Below are positions 47,864 to 56,957 of a stretch of 64,000 nucleotides of DNA, in pieces. The position numbers were made by a program, and so were the translations under genes. Each line of letters starts with the position of its first letter. The first letter of the stretch is position 1. Source of the DNA: Rubidibacter lacunae KORDI 51-2 (GTDB lineage Bacteria > Cyanobacteriota > Cyanobacteriia > Cyanobacteriales > Rubidibacteraceae); the NCBI RefSeq assembly GCF_000473895.1, contig NZ_ASSJ01000041.1, positions 1 through 64,000 on the forward strand, read 5' to 3'. Below the pieces are notes generated by a model. That model ran no database searches. It was not told where the DNA came from and saw nothing but the letters and a program-made list of their open reading frames with translations.

Positions 47864-48761
47864 AGATCTTGGCAGTCAATCCCGCTTGCCGCATTAATTC
47901 TATTTCTTGCTCCAACCCTTCAGGCAGAGATCGCGGCGCGAACCCAAAGTCTTGTTGGGCGGCAGCGTGGGAAAACGCCTTGTCTTCTTGGAGGCGCAAA
48001 ATTTGCTCCCGGCGGACGGGAGAACGGTCTCCCAGTAAGAACTCTGCTGTTGTTGCCGCCCACACCCCTATCTGATAGGGGAGCGAAACCAGCCGTACAG
48101 GCTTGCCCAAGCAGGAACCGACCAGCTGCAGGAGTTCGCGGAAGCTGACCACTGTACCACCAGACAGATCGTACGCACCTTCAATATCCGGACACTGCCA
48201 CACGCTAAGCAGAGCTTGGGCTAAATCGTCGGCGTGGACGGGCTGCAATAGATTGTTGCCGGGACCGAAGACTGGAAAGAGTCCGTATCGATCGCAGAAC
48301 CGAACCAATTTGTGGATGTTCTTATCGCGCGGGGAGCCGTAGATCATTGTCGGGCGGAGCAAACAAGTACTGCCGGGGTATTGTTCGAGCTCGGCTTCGG
48401 CAGCTTTGTAGGCGCGGGAGTATTCGTTGTAGCGCGAGAACACGCCGGTGGTCCCAATAACGATCGCGCGCGGTTGGCGGTCTAGCTGGCGCAGACTTGC
48501 CAGCAGCGGCGGGACGTGACGCAACTGGGCCAAATGCACGATTGTGTCGGGTTCCCATTGGGCGATCGCCTGCTTCCAGCTGGTAGCTTCGGAGCTGTCG
48601 CCGACGGCGAACTTCAGCTTGAGGTCGAGCTCCTCTAAGGCCGCGCGATCGCCTGTCGGTCGCACGAGGCAAACCACCTCAGCTTGCGGGGCAGCGACAG
48701 CCAGACGTTGGAGAAACCATCCACCGGTCAGACCGGTGGCTCCGGTGATTAGCGTTCTCAT
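47862..48761 (-). CDS. NAD(P)-dependent epimerase/dehydratase (extended SDR)
   Basis: 299 residues from ATG 48761 (MRTLITGATGLTGGWFLQRL), where the G-x-T-G-x-x-G cofactor motif begins. The frame extends 46 codons upstream without homology. The active site is probably Y..xK in YSRAYKAAE, preceded by IGTTGVFSRYNEY. Downstream motifs RPTMIYGSPRDKNIHKLV and GNNLLQPVHADDLAQAL are typical of NDP-sugar and related SDRs. It begins the cluster of glycan genes at its 3' side. The substrate cannot be stated. Confidence 0.85.
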   Translation of the reverse strand: MRTLITGATGLTGGWFLQRLAVAAPQAEVVCLVRPTGDRAALEELDLKLKFAVGDSSEATSWKQAIAQWEPDTIVHLAQLRHVPPLLASLRQLDRQPRAIVIGTTGVFSRYNEYSRAYKAAEAELEQYPGSTCLLRPTMIYGSPRDKNIHKLVRFCDRYGLFPVFGPGNNLLQPVHADDLAQALLSVWQCPDIEGAYDLSGGTVVSFRELLQLVGSCLGKPVRLVSLPYQIGVWAATTAEFLLGDRSPVRREQILRLQEDKAFSHAAAQQDFGFAPRSLPEGLEQEIELMRQAGLTAKI

Positions 48762-48846
48762 GCTCCTCAACTCGTAGGAACGGACTGCGAAGAAGGTTGA
48801 AGTCGAGCGCCAGTAGGCAAGCGCCAGCCCCTGTGACCGATGGCGG

Positions 48847-49965
48847 CTATGCCTTAGCCACGCTCCCGGCGTGCACCAACGCTTCGCGATAAGCAGCAAG
48901 CGTGCGCTCCATCATCATGGAGAAAGTGTATTCGCACTCGTAGCGCGAGCGCGCCGCCTTGCCCATCGCCACACGGCGATCGCGATTCTCGATTAGCTCG
49001 CGCAAGCGTTTGCGTAGGGTATCGGCATCGCCGTGCGGAATACTGAAACCAGTCTCGCCCTCCACGATCGCCTCTGATGCTCCGCAAACGTCTGAAACGA
49101 CAACCGGCAATCCCGCTCGCATGGCCTCAAGAGTGGACGTTGGGAAGCCCTCCCAGTTGGTGATCAGCGCGAAGATGTGGTAGTCCTTCAGACGCTCCGA
49201 CACGTCGGTGCAGAAACCGAGAAAATTGACCTTATGAGCGATGCCCAGCGCATGGGCCCGTAAGCGCACCCCATCCTTAGTGGGGCCGTCGCCGATGAAA
49301 TCGAGCTGCACGCCTTCGAGGTCTTTAATAGCTTTGAGTATCGTGATGTGGTCCTTCTGTAGCTCGAAGCGCGCGACCATGACAACTTTCACTGGGTTGC
49401 CGCTGCCAGGTTCGGCACGCCACGACTTCGGAACGTCCTGTACGCTGCGGTGGATTTTGATAAGCTTGCCTGGCGGCATCCCAGCCGTGCGCATGCCGAG
49501 CTGTCGATCCCATTCCGATACGCAAATCAAGCGATCCGTAAAACCAATTGCCCATTGCTCCAGCCACTTATAAATAGTGCGTTTGGGTTCGGGAACGCCA
49601 TCAGCAAACGACCAACCGTGGGCGGTAAAAATGACCGGCGTGCCGGTTTGCTTGGCCGCCAGCCTGCCGAGGATACCGGTTTTACTCGAGTGGGTCGAGA
49701 CGAGATTGGGCTGAAAATCGCGAATGGCTCCGCGCAAAAATGCCAGCGTCTGCAGGTCTTGCAGAGGATTGATATTGTTTTTGAGAGTGGGACAGACGCG
49801 TGACTGGATCCCGGATTTCTCAAGAAAGTCGTTGTAGGGACCGTATGTGCCTGTGACAACCAACACTGCATGACCGCTCTCAGACAGTGCACTCGCTACG
49901 TTGTGGACGTGAAGCTGAGCGCCTCCAACCGTATCGGAGCGGGTGATGGCAAACAAGATTCTCAT
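48847..49965 (-). CDS. GT4 glycosyltransferase
   Basis: 372 residues from ATG 49965 (MRILFAITRSDTVGGAQLHV) with an aaggtgg site just upstream. The GT-B fold includes the acceptor-domain G-G-A-Q-x-H-V loop and VSTHSSKTGILGRLAAK. The donor-domain signature is ITNWEGFPTSTLEAMRAGLP VVVSDVCGASE (E-x7-E). It is probably retaining, using an NDP-sugar, on the cytoplasmic side. It sits 73 bp downstream of the next GT on the same strand. Confidence 0.88.
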   Translation of the reverse strand: MRILFAITRSDTVGGAQLHVHNVASALSESGHAVLVVTGTYGPYNDFLEKSGIQSRVCPTLKNNINPLQDLQTLAFLRGAIRDFQPNLVSTHSSKTGILGRLAAKQTGTPVIFTAHGWSFADGVPEPKRTIYKWLEQWAIGFTDRLICVSEWDRQLGMRTAGMPPGKLIKIHRSVQDVPKSWRAEPGSGNPVKVVMVARFELQKDHITILKAIKDLEGVQLDFIGDGPTKDGVRLRAHALGIAHKVNFLGFCTDVSERLKDYHIFALITNWEGFPTSTLEAMRAGLPVVVSDVCGASEAIVEGETGFSIPHGDADTLRKRLRELIENRDRRVAMGKAARSRYECEYTFSMMMERTLAAYREALVHAGSVAKA

Positions 49966-50038
49966 TGGTCCACCTTCAAGCAATCCGTCGAATCGTGAAG
50001 TGTTTGGCTGAGAAGCTTCCATATCTTACCCGATCGCA

Positions 50039-51208
50039 TCATTTGTCCCGGATGCAAGTTGAAGACGCCATTGCCTGGGTGTAAATCTGCTCGTACTGAG
50101 CCGTCACAGCAGGGAGTGCGAAGTGTTCCTGAACGCGCGCCCGCGCTCTTGCTCCCAGGAGCGCACGACCGTCTGCACCCAATTCAATGAGCTCGGACCA
50201 CGCTGCTGCCAGTGCGTTTGGGTTCTTCGGCGGAACGACGCGCCCGGTATCTGCCACCATAACGCCTGCGTCGCCCACATCCGTAACGGTACAGGGAACA
50301 CCACAAGCCATTGCCTCCCCCACAACCAGAGGAAATGCCTCGCCCGTTGCCGATGACAGTCCGCCGATATCGAGGGCAGCCATCAATCGCGGCATGTCAT
50401 CTCGCTGCCCCAAGAACAGCGCACGATCTCCCAGTCCCAACTGCGTGACGAGCGCTTGCAAGTCGGGATTTTCGGGTGTGACATCCGTTCCAATTAGGAG
50501 AAAGCGAGCATTCGGGTGACTCGGCAATAACTGTGCTGCTGCCCGCAAGAAGTTTGCATGATCCTTCATTGGGTGGTAACGGCAGACCAAGCCAATGAGC
50601 GGTGCATCCGTTGCAATCCCGAATTCGTCGCGCACTTCAGCGCGAGAGGTCGGCGAGGGTTGGAAGCGCTCGGTCTCAAAGCCATTGGGGATAATGCAGC
50701 CGCGATCGCTTCGGTAACCAATGCGCTCGTGCTGCTCTCGGCTGACATGGGAGACATAGATTAGGCGATAGCATGCCCCGGATACCCTCGCGCCGAGTTT
50801 TATGGCGGCAGCAGTGAGGCGCTTTTCGCGCTCGAGGTCATAGATCGAATGATGGATACCCCAAATGACGGGCGGTTGCTGACGCGTCGTGATGCTGCCA
50901 AACCATGCGGCAAGGTTGCCGTGATACATCCAACCTTGCAATATGTCCGGAGCGAGCCGACCGAGCAACCGAAGCAGTCGAAGAGCGGATCCAGGCGTCG
51001 GGAAACCGCGCTGCATACCGAGGTCGAATACCGGCACGCCCACAGATTCAATTTGCGGTCGCAATGTCCCTCCTGCGGTCAATGAGATGACGCTATGCCG
51101 AAAGTAACGGGAATCGGAGTTGGCTAGCAGGCGATAGAGCATAATCTCAGCACCGCCTACTTCTAGACCCGTTGTAACGTGAGTGATACGAATAGTGGCA
51201 GTTGGCAT
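50039..51208 (-). CDS. GT4 glycosyltransferase
   Basis: 389 residues, ATG. It begins IRITHVTTGLEVGGAEIMLY with the usual G-G-A-E loop. The middle has YVSHVSREQHERIGY and IIPNGFETERF. The donor site has GLSSATGEAFPLVVGEAMAC GVPCTVTDVGDAGVMV (E-x7-E present). The family fits cell-surface polysaccharide assembly; donor and linkage are unknown. A 185 bp gap separates it from the upstream GT2 gene. Confidence 0.88.
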   Translation of the reverse strand: MPTATIRITHVTTGLEVGGAEIMLYRLLANSDSRYFRHSVISLTAGGTLRPQIESVGVPVFDLGMQRGFPTPGSALRLLRLLGRLAPDILQGWMYHGNLAAWFGSITTRQQPPVIWGIHHSIYDLEREKRLTAAAIKLGARVSGACYRLIYVSHVSREQHERIGYRSDRGCIIPNGFETERFQPSPTSRAEVRDEFGIATDAPLIGLVCRYHPMKDHANFLRAAAQLLPSHPNARFLLIGTDVTPENPDLQALVTQLGLGDRALFLGQRDDMPRLMAALDIGGLSSATGEAFPLVVGEAMACGVPCTVTDVGDAGVMVADTGRVVPPKNPNALAAAWSELIELGADGRALLGARARARVQEHFALPAVTAQYEQIYTQAMASSTCIRDK

Positions 51209-51393
51209 GAAAATTTTGAAGCCAGGTCCAGTCGAAAGGATGAAATTTCAGATCGTTATCCGTGAAAGTATATGCCAACCACCGAATACTAGTATCCGTG
51301 CAAGAGAGGTTGGACCCTTAACATGACTGGCGATCGAACGCTGAACGACGTGTTGGTTCGCAGGCAAAGCATTAGATACCGTGCAGACGTGAC

Positions 51394-52425
51394 TTATCTG
51401 GATTCAGCTTCTTTGTACTGATTGGGAGGATAAAAGTGCGAGATCGTCTTCCATAGAAAAACGTAAATTTTGACTGCCACAATACCGAATATGCGCCGGG
51501 CATGAAGTTGCGATACGAGCATACTCAGCAGTACATAGTAAGGCACCAATGGAAAACGTTTTCGGCTAGCATGCAGGGCTGCTAGCCGAAAGTACTTCTC
51601 GCCGAGCGCAAGTCGATTGGCTTGGCGCTCGATCTTTTCAATCCTACATGCCAACTCCTCTTCAGAAAACCCATCGTAACAAGTACTGTCGTCGTGACAG
51701 CGGTTTCGCATCCGCCGCTGATGCAGTTCACGAATGTAAATGTTTAGACCAAGCTGAATATAGGCTTTACGCGAAGTGATACTTGATGGATTCAAGCGAT
51801 AGTGCAGTAGCGGGCGATCGAGATTAGCGACTGTCAGTCCAGCATCGATCGCTCGATAGAGAAAGTCATAATCCTGCGATGTTGGGAATTTGCGGTATCC
51901 GTTAAGTTCGTGCCAGACATGTGAACGAAAAAACCACGTTGGATGAATAGCAATGCTTCGGAAGCGGACGAGTTGCCGTGCGAGCCTCGGATCGGTCGGC
52001 ATTGAAAAGAGACCGAGCGGCTGTGCTTCGCTGTCGATGTAAAGAGCCTGGGATCCAACTAAGTCGATTTTTGGATGGGCTTCGAGATACTCGTACTGAA
52101 CCTGCAAGCGCTCGCGCTCGGAAATGTCGTCGCTGTCCATGCGAGCAAAATACTTGCCCCGAGCCATAGCGAAGCCGCGATTTAGTGAAAGTGCCAGTCC
52201 AAGATTGCACTGGTTCCTCGACAACCGAATGCGACGATCGCGGTCGGAAAACTTTTGTACTAATTCAGCTGTTTCTGCATCGTCTGGCGCGTCGAGCAGA
52301 ACGATGAACTCGAAATCCTCCAGCGTTTGGTTGAGGATACTGGCAATCGCAGCACTCAACCACTCGTGTGGTTGCCGATACACGCTCATAACCACTGAAA
52401 TGAGCGGAGAACGAATCACTGTCAT
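51394..52425 (-). CDS. GT2 glycosyltransferase
   Basis: 343 residues, ATG overlapping the previous stop as ATGA. A GT-A fold: PLISVVMSVYRQPHEWLSAA, FIVLLDAPDD, GLALSLNRGFAMARGKYFARMDSDDIS with the D-S-D-D metal motif, and TSQDYDFLYRAIDAG as the catalytic base region. The C-terminal 80 residues include two hydrophobic segments and a basic tail, so it may be membrane associated. Typical of single sugar additions to lipid-linked repeats. Confidence 0.88.
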   Translation of the reverse strand: MTVIRSPLISVVMSVYRQPHEWLSAAIASILNQTLEDFEFIVLLDAPDDAETAELVQKFSDRDRRIRLSRNQCNLGLALSLNRGFAMARGKYFARMDSDDISERERLQVQYEYLEAHPKIDLVGSQALYIDSEAQPLGLFSMPTDPRLARQLVRFRSIAIHPTWFFRSHVWHELNGYRKFPTSQDYDFLYRAIDAGLTVANLDRPLLHYRLNPSSITSRKAYIQLGLNIYIRELHQRRMRNRCHDDSTCYDGFSEEELACRIEKIERQANRLALGEKYFRLAALHASRKRFPLVPYYVLLSMLVSQLHARRIFGIVAVKIYVFLWKTISHFYPPNQYKEAESR

Positions 52426-53813
52426 GACCGACCGATCCGCTCGCGTTCTAGATCGAGTGACGTTGCTTCCATACTCATTAACATCGTGTCAGTTCCTTGC
52501 TCTACTCCAATATTCCGACACTCGTAGCACCAAATTGAAACCAACGATAGGATGTGATAGTCTTTGATAAAAATAAAGTCGTTGTGTGTCATGATTTGCA
52601 TTAAATAAGCAGCGGCTGCAACTACAAAAAAGTTTCGAACCTCTGGAGCGAGCCTGCGATTTAAACGCATTGCCAGATAAATGAAGCTGAAGAAAACGAA
52701 GAGTCCGAAGACTGTAAAGAGGACGCCGATGTTTATAATTCCATTGTGTGACGTGTATTCAAATATGGTTTCGATTCCAGACCAGCTGAAAACTATTTGT
52801 TGAGCCTCCCGATGAGCATCAGTTGTAACGCCGAGCGGACTGATCGCGATCGACACCAGACCGAGTATCCAAAGCCAGATGCGAAGTCCACTATCGCTAA
52901 CAGAATGGATTCGATCGAACCCTCCAAGGCGATAGAGTAGATCGTTGGGGGCATAGACTGCGATGATTCCTAGCACGGCGAGGGCCAAAAAATAGATCGA
53001 TGGATTGGTTATGCGTTTTCGGCTGCCAATATATTTGAGCAAGGCATAAGATAGGAGAATAATATGAGCGGCGATAACCGATCTCGTCTGCGACAGGATT
53101 GAAACTAAAAAGTTAAACACAATTGCATATAAATAAAGCTGAGAGTATTTGGAGGATCGAGCATAGAAATACATTGCTATAATCGAAGAAGCTGTTAGTG
53201 CATAACTCAAACGAATTACTGTTATATATGGGCCGCTTACGCGAAACCTGTCAGAAATCTGTTCCTTTAACTTGACCTCTCGCTCAAGGGCTTCAGTCGC
53301 CGCTTCCTCTCCCTTGGCGACCTCGATATTTGCATAAGCGACTCTTGCACGCATATCTTGAGCCGTACTCGTTAGAGGTGTCAATGGGTGCTGAAAGAAC
53401 GCTAGTGAGAAGAGTAGAACTTGTACAACTAGGACTATAGAAAACCATCTCCAATATTTGCTTAGAACGTAGAAGCCCAGGTAAGTAAACGCGATTGTTG
53501 CTACGTAGTCACCCCCAAGTAAAAAGATATCTTTAACAGAAACTTTGCCTCCCTCTAAAAGTGGAGCATCGATCATGACAGCTCTCATCCAAAATAGGAG
53601 CTGGAACAAATAGAGCGTTGTCAAAGTGGCGACGAACAACCTGAGAGCCCTGTTGTTTCTAAGATCGCGAGAAAACCTCGGCCACAACAACGCTAAAACT
53701 GCGAGCTGGAATAGGCGATCGTAGGTGATAATCCCTAAGAAACGATACCCAACCAAGGCATAGTTAAGCCCAAGGGAAATAGCGATCGCAATGATTAGGA
53801 GTAACTTGATCAC
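52422..53813 (-). CDS. O-antigen-polymerase-like membrane protein
   Basis: 463 residues from GTG 53813, overlapping the previous stop as GTGA. About eleven hydrophobic helices and one large loop (residues 150-200, rich in Glu and Lys: AKGEEAATEALEREVKLKEQ) match Wzy/O-antigen-ligase topology. VSILSQTRSVIAAHIILLSY resembles the conserved S-x-x-R-x-x region before the main loop. Its place between glycosyltransferases supports a role in joining repeat units at the periplasmic face. Sequence identity in this family is low, so the assignment is topological. Confidence 0.75.
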   Translation of the reverse strand: MIKLLLIIAIAISLGLNYALVGYRFLGIITYDRLFQLAVLALLWPRFSRDLRNNRALRLFVATLTTLYLFQLLFWMRAVMIDAPLLEGGKVSVKDIFLLGGDYVATIAFTYLGFYVLSKYWRWFSIVLVVQVLLFSLAFFQHPLTPLTSTAQDMRARVAYANIEVAKGEEAATEALEREVKLKEQISDRFRVSGPYITVIRLSYALTASSIIAMYFYARSSKYSQLYLYAIVFNFLVSILSQTRSVIAAHIILLSYALLKYIGSRKRITNPSIYFLALAVLGIIAVYAPNDLLYRLGGFDRIHSVSDSGLRIWLWILGLVSIAISPLGVTTDAHREAQQIVFSWSGIETIFEYTSHNGIINIGVLFTVFGLFVFFSFIYLAMRLNRRLAPEVRNFFVVAAAAYLMQIMTHNDFIFIKDYHILSLVSIWCYECRNIGVEQGTDTMLMSMEATSLDLERERIGRS

Positions 53814-55057
53814 GATTGTGAGATAACGTTCTGTTTAAAAAGCGAGTACTCGTGCTTGATGTAGGCTTGCAAGGAAAATCGATCGGTGATGGTTTGACGT
53901 GCTTGGCGGCTGATGCGGTCCAAAGTGTCAGTATCGTAGCTGCACTCGATCGCCTGCAGGCAGTCTCGAATGGCTTCTACACGGGTGTCGGCAATTGAGA
54001 TGCCATTTACTCCATCGACGAGAACCTCGATAATACCGCATACGCTTGTCCCCAAACAGACGAGCCCGCAGGACATAGCTTCTAGCAAAGCTTTGGGCAT
54101 GCCTTCAAAATGCGAAGATAGGATGAAGAAGCGATAGCGGTTGAGCACGTCCGGAAGCTTGGCATTAGGAATACGACCGCAAAAGTTGACCCGCGCGCCA
54201 CACCGTTGTGCCCGTTCGCGCAGCTCGCCTTCAAGTTCGCCGCTACCATATAGGTCTAGCTCGAAGGACGTTTCGGCAACTGCCTCAATCGCAGCAGCTA
54301 GATTTTTTTGCGGGACAAACCGTCCAACGTAGACTAGTTTGCGTTCCTGTTTGGGAACGGCTTGCGGGGCAAATGCATCCGTATCGATGTAGGTAGGAAT
54401 AACGCTGACGCGATCGCCATCCAAGCCGTATCGTTGTAGGACGTAGTCGCGATCGTGTTGGCTGGAAACCGTTGCATGGGAGAACGCACTATAACCGATA
54501 CGCTCGATTGCACCATAAAGCTTCCGAGTCAATGGCGAGGCAGCCGTCGTGTTGAAGCGTGTCAGCGTAAACCCAGTTCGCAAGAGCAAGGGTTTGCGCC
54601 AGATTTGGTGCGCTAGCTGCGCCGTCCAAGCGCCCATCATCTGGTTGGTTTTGAAATAATCGCACGCGCGCAGGGGGCGTCGGTACAACAGTGGGGCCAA
54701 TAGGCTGTGGATGAGTTTGCCCGGCTTGGTGTTGAGGATTGTTGGGACGGCCAGAACTTCAATTGCTGGATGCAGCCGTCCATCGCGCTGCAAGCGAGCG
54801 GCGAGTTTCCGATCTTCGGGACCCCCGTAGGTCAGCCAATAAATGCGGCTAAACTGACCGGTCTTCAAATGCGCTTCATAGACAGTCTTTTCTCGGTCGA
54901 AAATTCCCTGTTCGAACCAATCTGCAAGCGATACCCCAAGCGTGAAGAACATTGCCAGGATAGGTGCACTGGACTGCAAGCGATCTCGGCGCTTGGGCGG
55001 CACCAAGGGTTGTAAAGATGACGATTGCAAAGTTGTCGCCTCTCGGATCGATACCAC
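53810..55057 (-). CDS. GT4 glycosyltransferase
   Basis: 415 residues from GTG. The N-domain lacks the common G-G loop but has IYWLTYGGPEDRKLAARLQR. The C-domain is clear: KLVYVGRFVPQKNLAAAIEA, LYGSGELEGEL, VNFCGRIPNAKLPDVL and ILSSHFEGMPKALLEAMSCG LVCLGTSVCGI with E-x7-E. The first 35 residues are poorly conserved and the true start may be later (for example the Met before FFTLGVSLADWF). Co-transcribed with the polymerase-like gene. Confidence 0.85.
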   Translation of the reverse strand: MVSIREATTLQSSSLQPLVPPKRRDRLQSSAPILAMFFTLGVSLADWFEQGIFDREKTVYEAHLKTGQFSRIYWLTYGGPEDRKLAARLQRDGRLHPAIEVLAVPTILNTKPGKLIHSLLAPLLYRRPLRACDYFKTNQMMGAWTAQLAHQIWRKPLLLRTGFTLTRFNTTAASPLTRKLYGAIERIGYSAFSHATVSSQHDRDYVLQRYGLDGDRVSVIPTYIDTDAFAPQAVPKQERKLVYVGRFVPQKNLAAAIEAVAETSFELDLYGSGELEGELRERAQRCGARVNFCGRIPNAKLPDVLNRYRFFILSSHFEGMPKALLEAMSCGLVCLGTSVCGIIEVLVDGVNGISIADTRVEAIRDCLQAIECSYDTDTLDRISRQARQTITDRFSLQAYIKHEYSLFKQNVISQS

Positions 55058-56144
55058 TTTCGGCCCCCACCGATTTTAGACTATCCGGGCCGGTCTGCAA
55101 CTCGAGTCCGCTTGAGGGGCAAGCCTGCATTTTGCGAGTCGCGACAGCAACTGTTGTCAGAAATGACTCTCGGCATTTCTTGCGATAAAACGAGTCTCTA
55201 TAGTTTTCAGCTCAACAGACGAAACACCTGGTTTGCCGGCGTCGATCGACAAAGTGGGGTGTTCGCGGCTGCACTTGTTTTTCCGAGTGAAAAAGGCAGG
55301 TGATTCTCTTCAATGTGCTCGATGGCCGAAAAAAATTTCTCTAAGCTATGATTAGGTGTCTCCCAGACTGCGATAGGTGACCGAGCGGTCGAGGGATTCA
55401 CTAAAGTGGGCCGCGTATTGAGCATTAGCCATGCTTCTCTTGCCCCCTAATCCTAAAGCTCTGGTCAAAAACAGCAACCGGTATCTGAGCTAGGCCGGTG
55501 ACGGCAGTCAATGGAAAAATGGGACTTTATAATGGACTTCTGGAATCAGTTCCTGAGAGGGGGAAAGCGCAAGTAGTAAGCCATCGAACTCGATGACTCT
55601 ATTTAGTCCACTAAGGAGCGACCGATGTCTTCAACGTCCTCAAATTTTAGGTTAGATTCGACTATATAAATAAACCTGGATAGGGAATAACACTAGTTTT
55701 TGAAGTCGATTTCCTTTACTCTATCCCCGAAAAACCCTTGCGACTGTTTTGCTGCTATATTTTTGCTTCCATCACTGCCATGAGAAACTGTATCGGCGCC
55801 CCTTGCGAATCCGGCCTCAACAATTGCCTCTTTTCCACAATCGAAGTCTATGGTCTTTGCATTCGGGTTTGACAACTCTTTAAATATCTGCAAAACCTAT
55901 TTGTGTTTGCTCTTCTTAGCTTCCCTGCTCCATCCAAGTGATTCAGAGAGATCGAGAGCGTTCTACTCCCACGTAGTGGCTGTCTTTTACGTCGGGATAT
56001 TCGCTCCCCGAACCAATATTCGTTTCCTATCCAGAGTTCAATACGGTTTTGAATTCCAATAACATGATTGGTCCGTATGGTGTTTGTCCATCGAAGATCG
56101 CTACAATGCTATTACCTAGCGAATGGCGCGATAGTAGCAGTCGT
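55058..56144. other. Long spacer inside the glycan cluster, with gene scraps
   Basis: About 1.1 kb, AT-richer than its surroundings. On the minus strand 55693-55893 encodes a 66-residue frame (AKTIDFDCGKEAIVEAGFARG ADTVSHGS...) that looks coding but starts without a ribosome site; 55207-55425 is another short frame. I recognise neither. Probably remnants of one or two deleted genes. Confidence 0.4.
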
Positions 56145-56957
56145 TCAGTTATAGCCGAATAACTCGAAAATTGCGCGATCGCGCTGCCGGACGCTCGCCA
56201 TCATGTCGTCTGTATAGTAATCGAGATAGTCTCGGCGGGCAGTTTGGTTGATCCGCCCTTGCAGATCGACTGAGATGCCAGCCGTGGGGGCGAGCTTGGC
56301 AACCATTGCGTTAAAGTCGGACTGCAGGTGCTCGAGGCGCAGCATATAATCGATTTCCGGGCCTTCGCGGTAGCGAGCGATCGCCTCGGCACTAGGGTCG
56401 GCGCTGGCGAGACAGTCGCGCCAATTGCTGTAACAGTAATACAAGAAATTATGGGTTAAAAAACCGACACTAGGTCGCGCCAGGGAGTTCAAGGACTCAA
56501 CCATCTCGCGAACGTGCGGACGGTACGGCTTGTTCCAGCGCATGACGCCGTCAACCCCGTTTTCGCAAAGCACGAGATCGCGAAAGAAATCTGCGAAGCT
56601 GTTGTCGGTCATGCGCGGGTAATCGACTGCTGGATCGGCCGACTGCGACTTCACCTTGAAGTTGTACAAAGATACGTACCAGGTCAACGGATTGCGAATC
56701 GATGCAAAGGTAAAAAACTGTTGCTCCCTCGCAGGCAACCTCCACACGGTGTACTTGTGACCCTTGAGCGCGAAATAGTTGCGGTAACCGGCGCGTTCGA
56801 CGTGTTTTTTGATAGCGGTACCGGCTGTTTTAGGGATGTGCAGGTATACGAACTTCTCAGTTGCAAACAGTCCCTTGAGTCGAAAGCTCGTTGCGCGTTC
56901 GTAGGCACGTCGCACGTAAAAGTTCAGTTTCGCGTAACCGAGTTGAGTCGAACTCAT
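56145..56957 (-). CDS. Sulfotransferase (family 2 type)
   Basis: 270 residues from ATG 56957; the open frame continues upstream only as an overlap of the next gene. FVYLHIPKTAGTAIKKHVER is the 5'-phosphosulfate loop for PAPS (K-T-A-G-T), and FTFASIRNPLTWYVSLYNFK carries the R-x6-S-x motif for the 3'-phosphate. It should transfer sulfate from PAPS to a carbohydrate hydroxyl. Overlap with the GT4 gene as ATGA ties it to the cluster and suggests that the exported glycan is sulfated. Confidence 0.85.
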   Translation of the reverse strand: MSSTQLGYAKLNFYVRRAYERATSFRLKGLFATEKFVYLHIPKTAGTAIKKHVERAGYRNYFALKGHKYTVWRLPAREQQFFTFASIRNPLTWYVSLYNFKVKSQSADPAVDYPRMTDNSFADFFRDLVLCENGVDGVMRWNKPYRPHVREMVESLNSLARPSVGFLTHNFLYYCYSNWRDCLASADPSAEAIARYREGPEIDYMLRLEHLQSDFNAMVAKLAPTAGISVDLQGRINQTARRDYLDYYTDDMMASVRQRDRAIFELFGYN

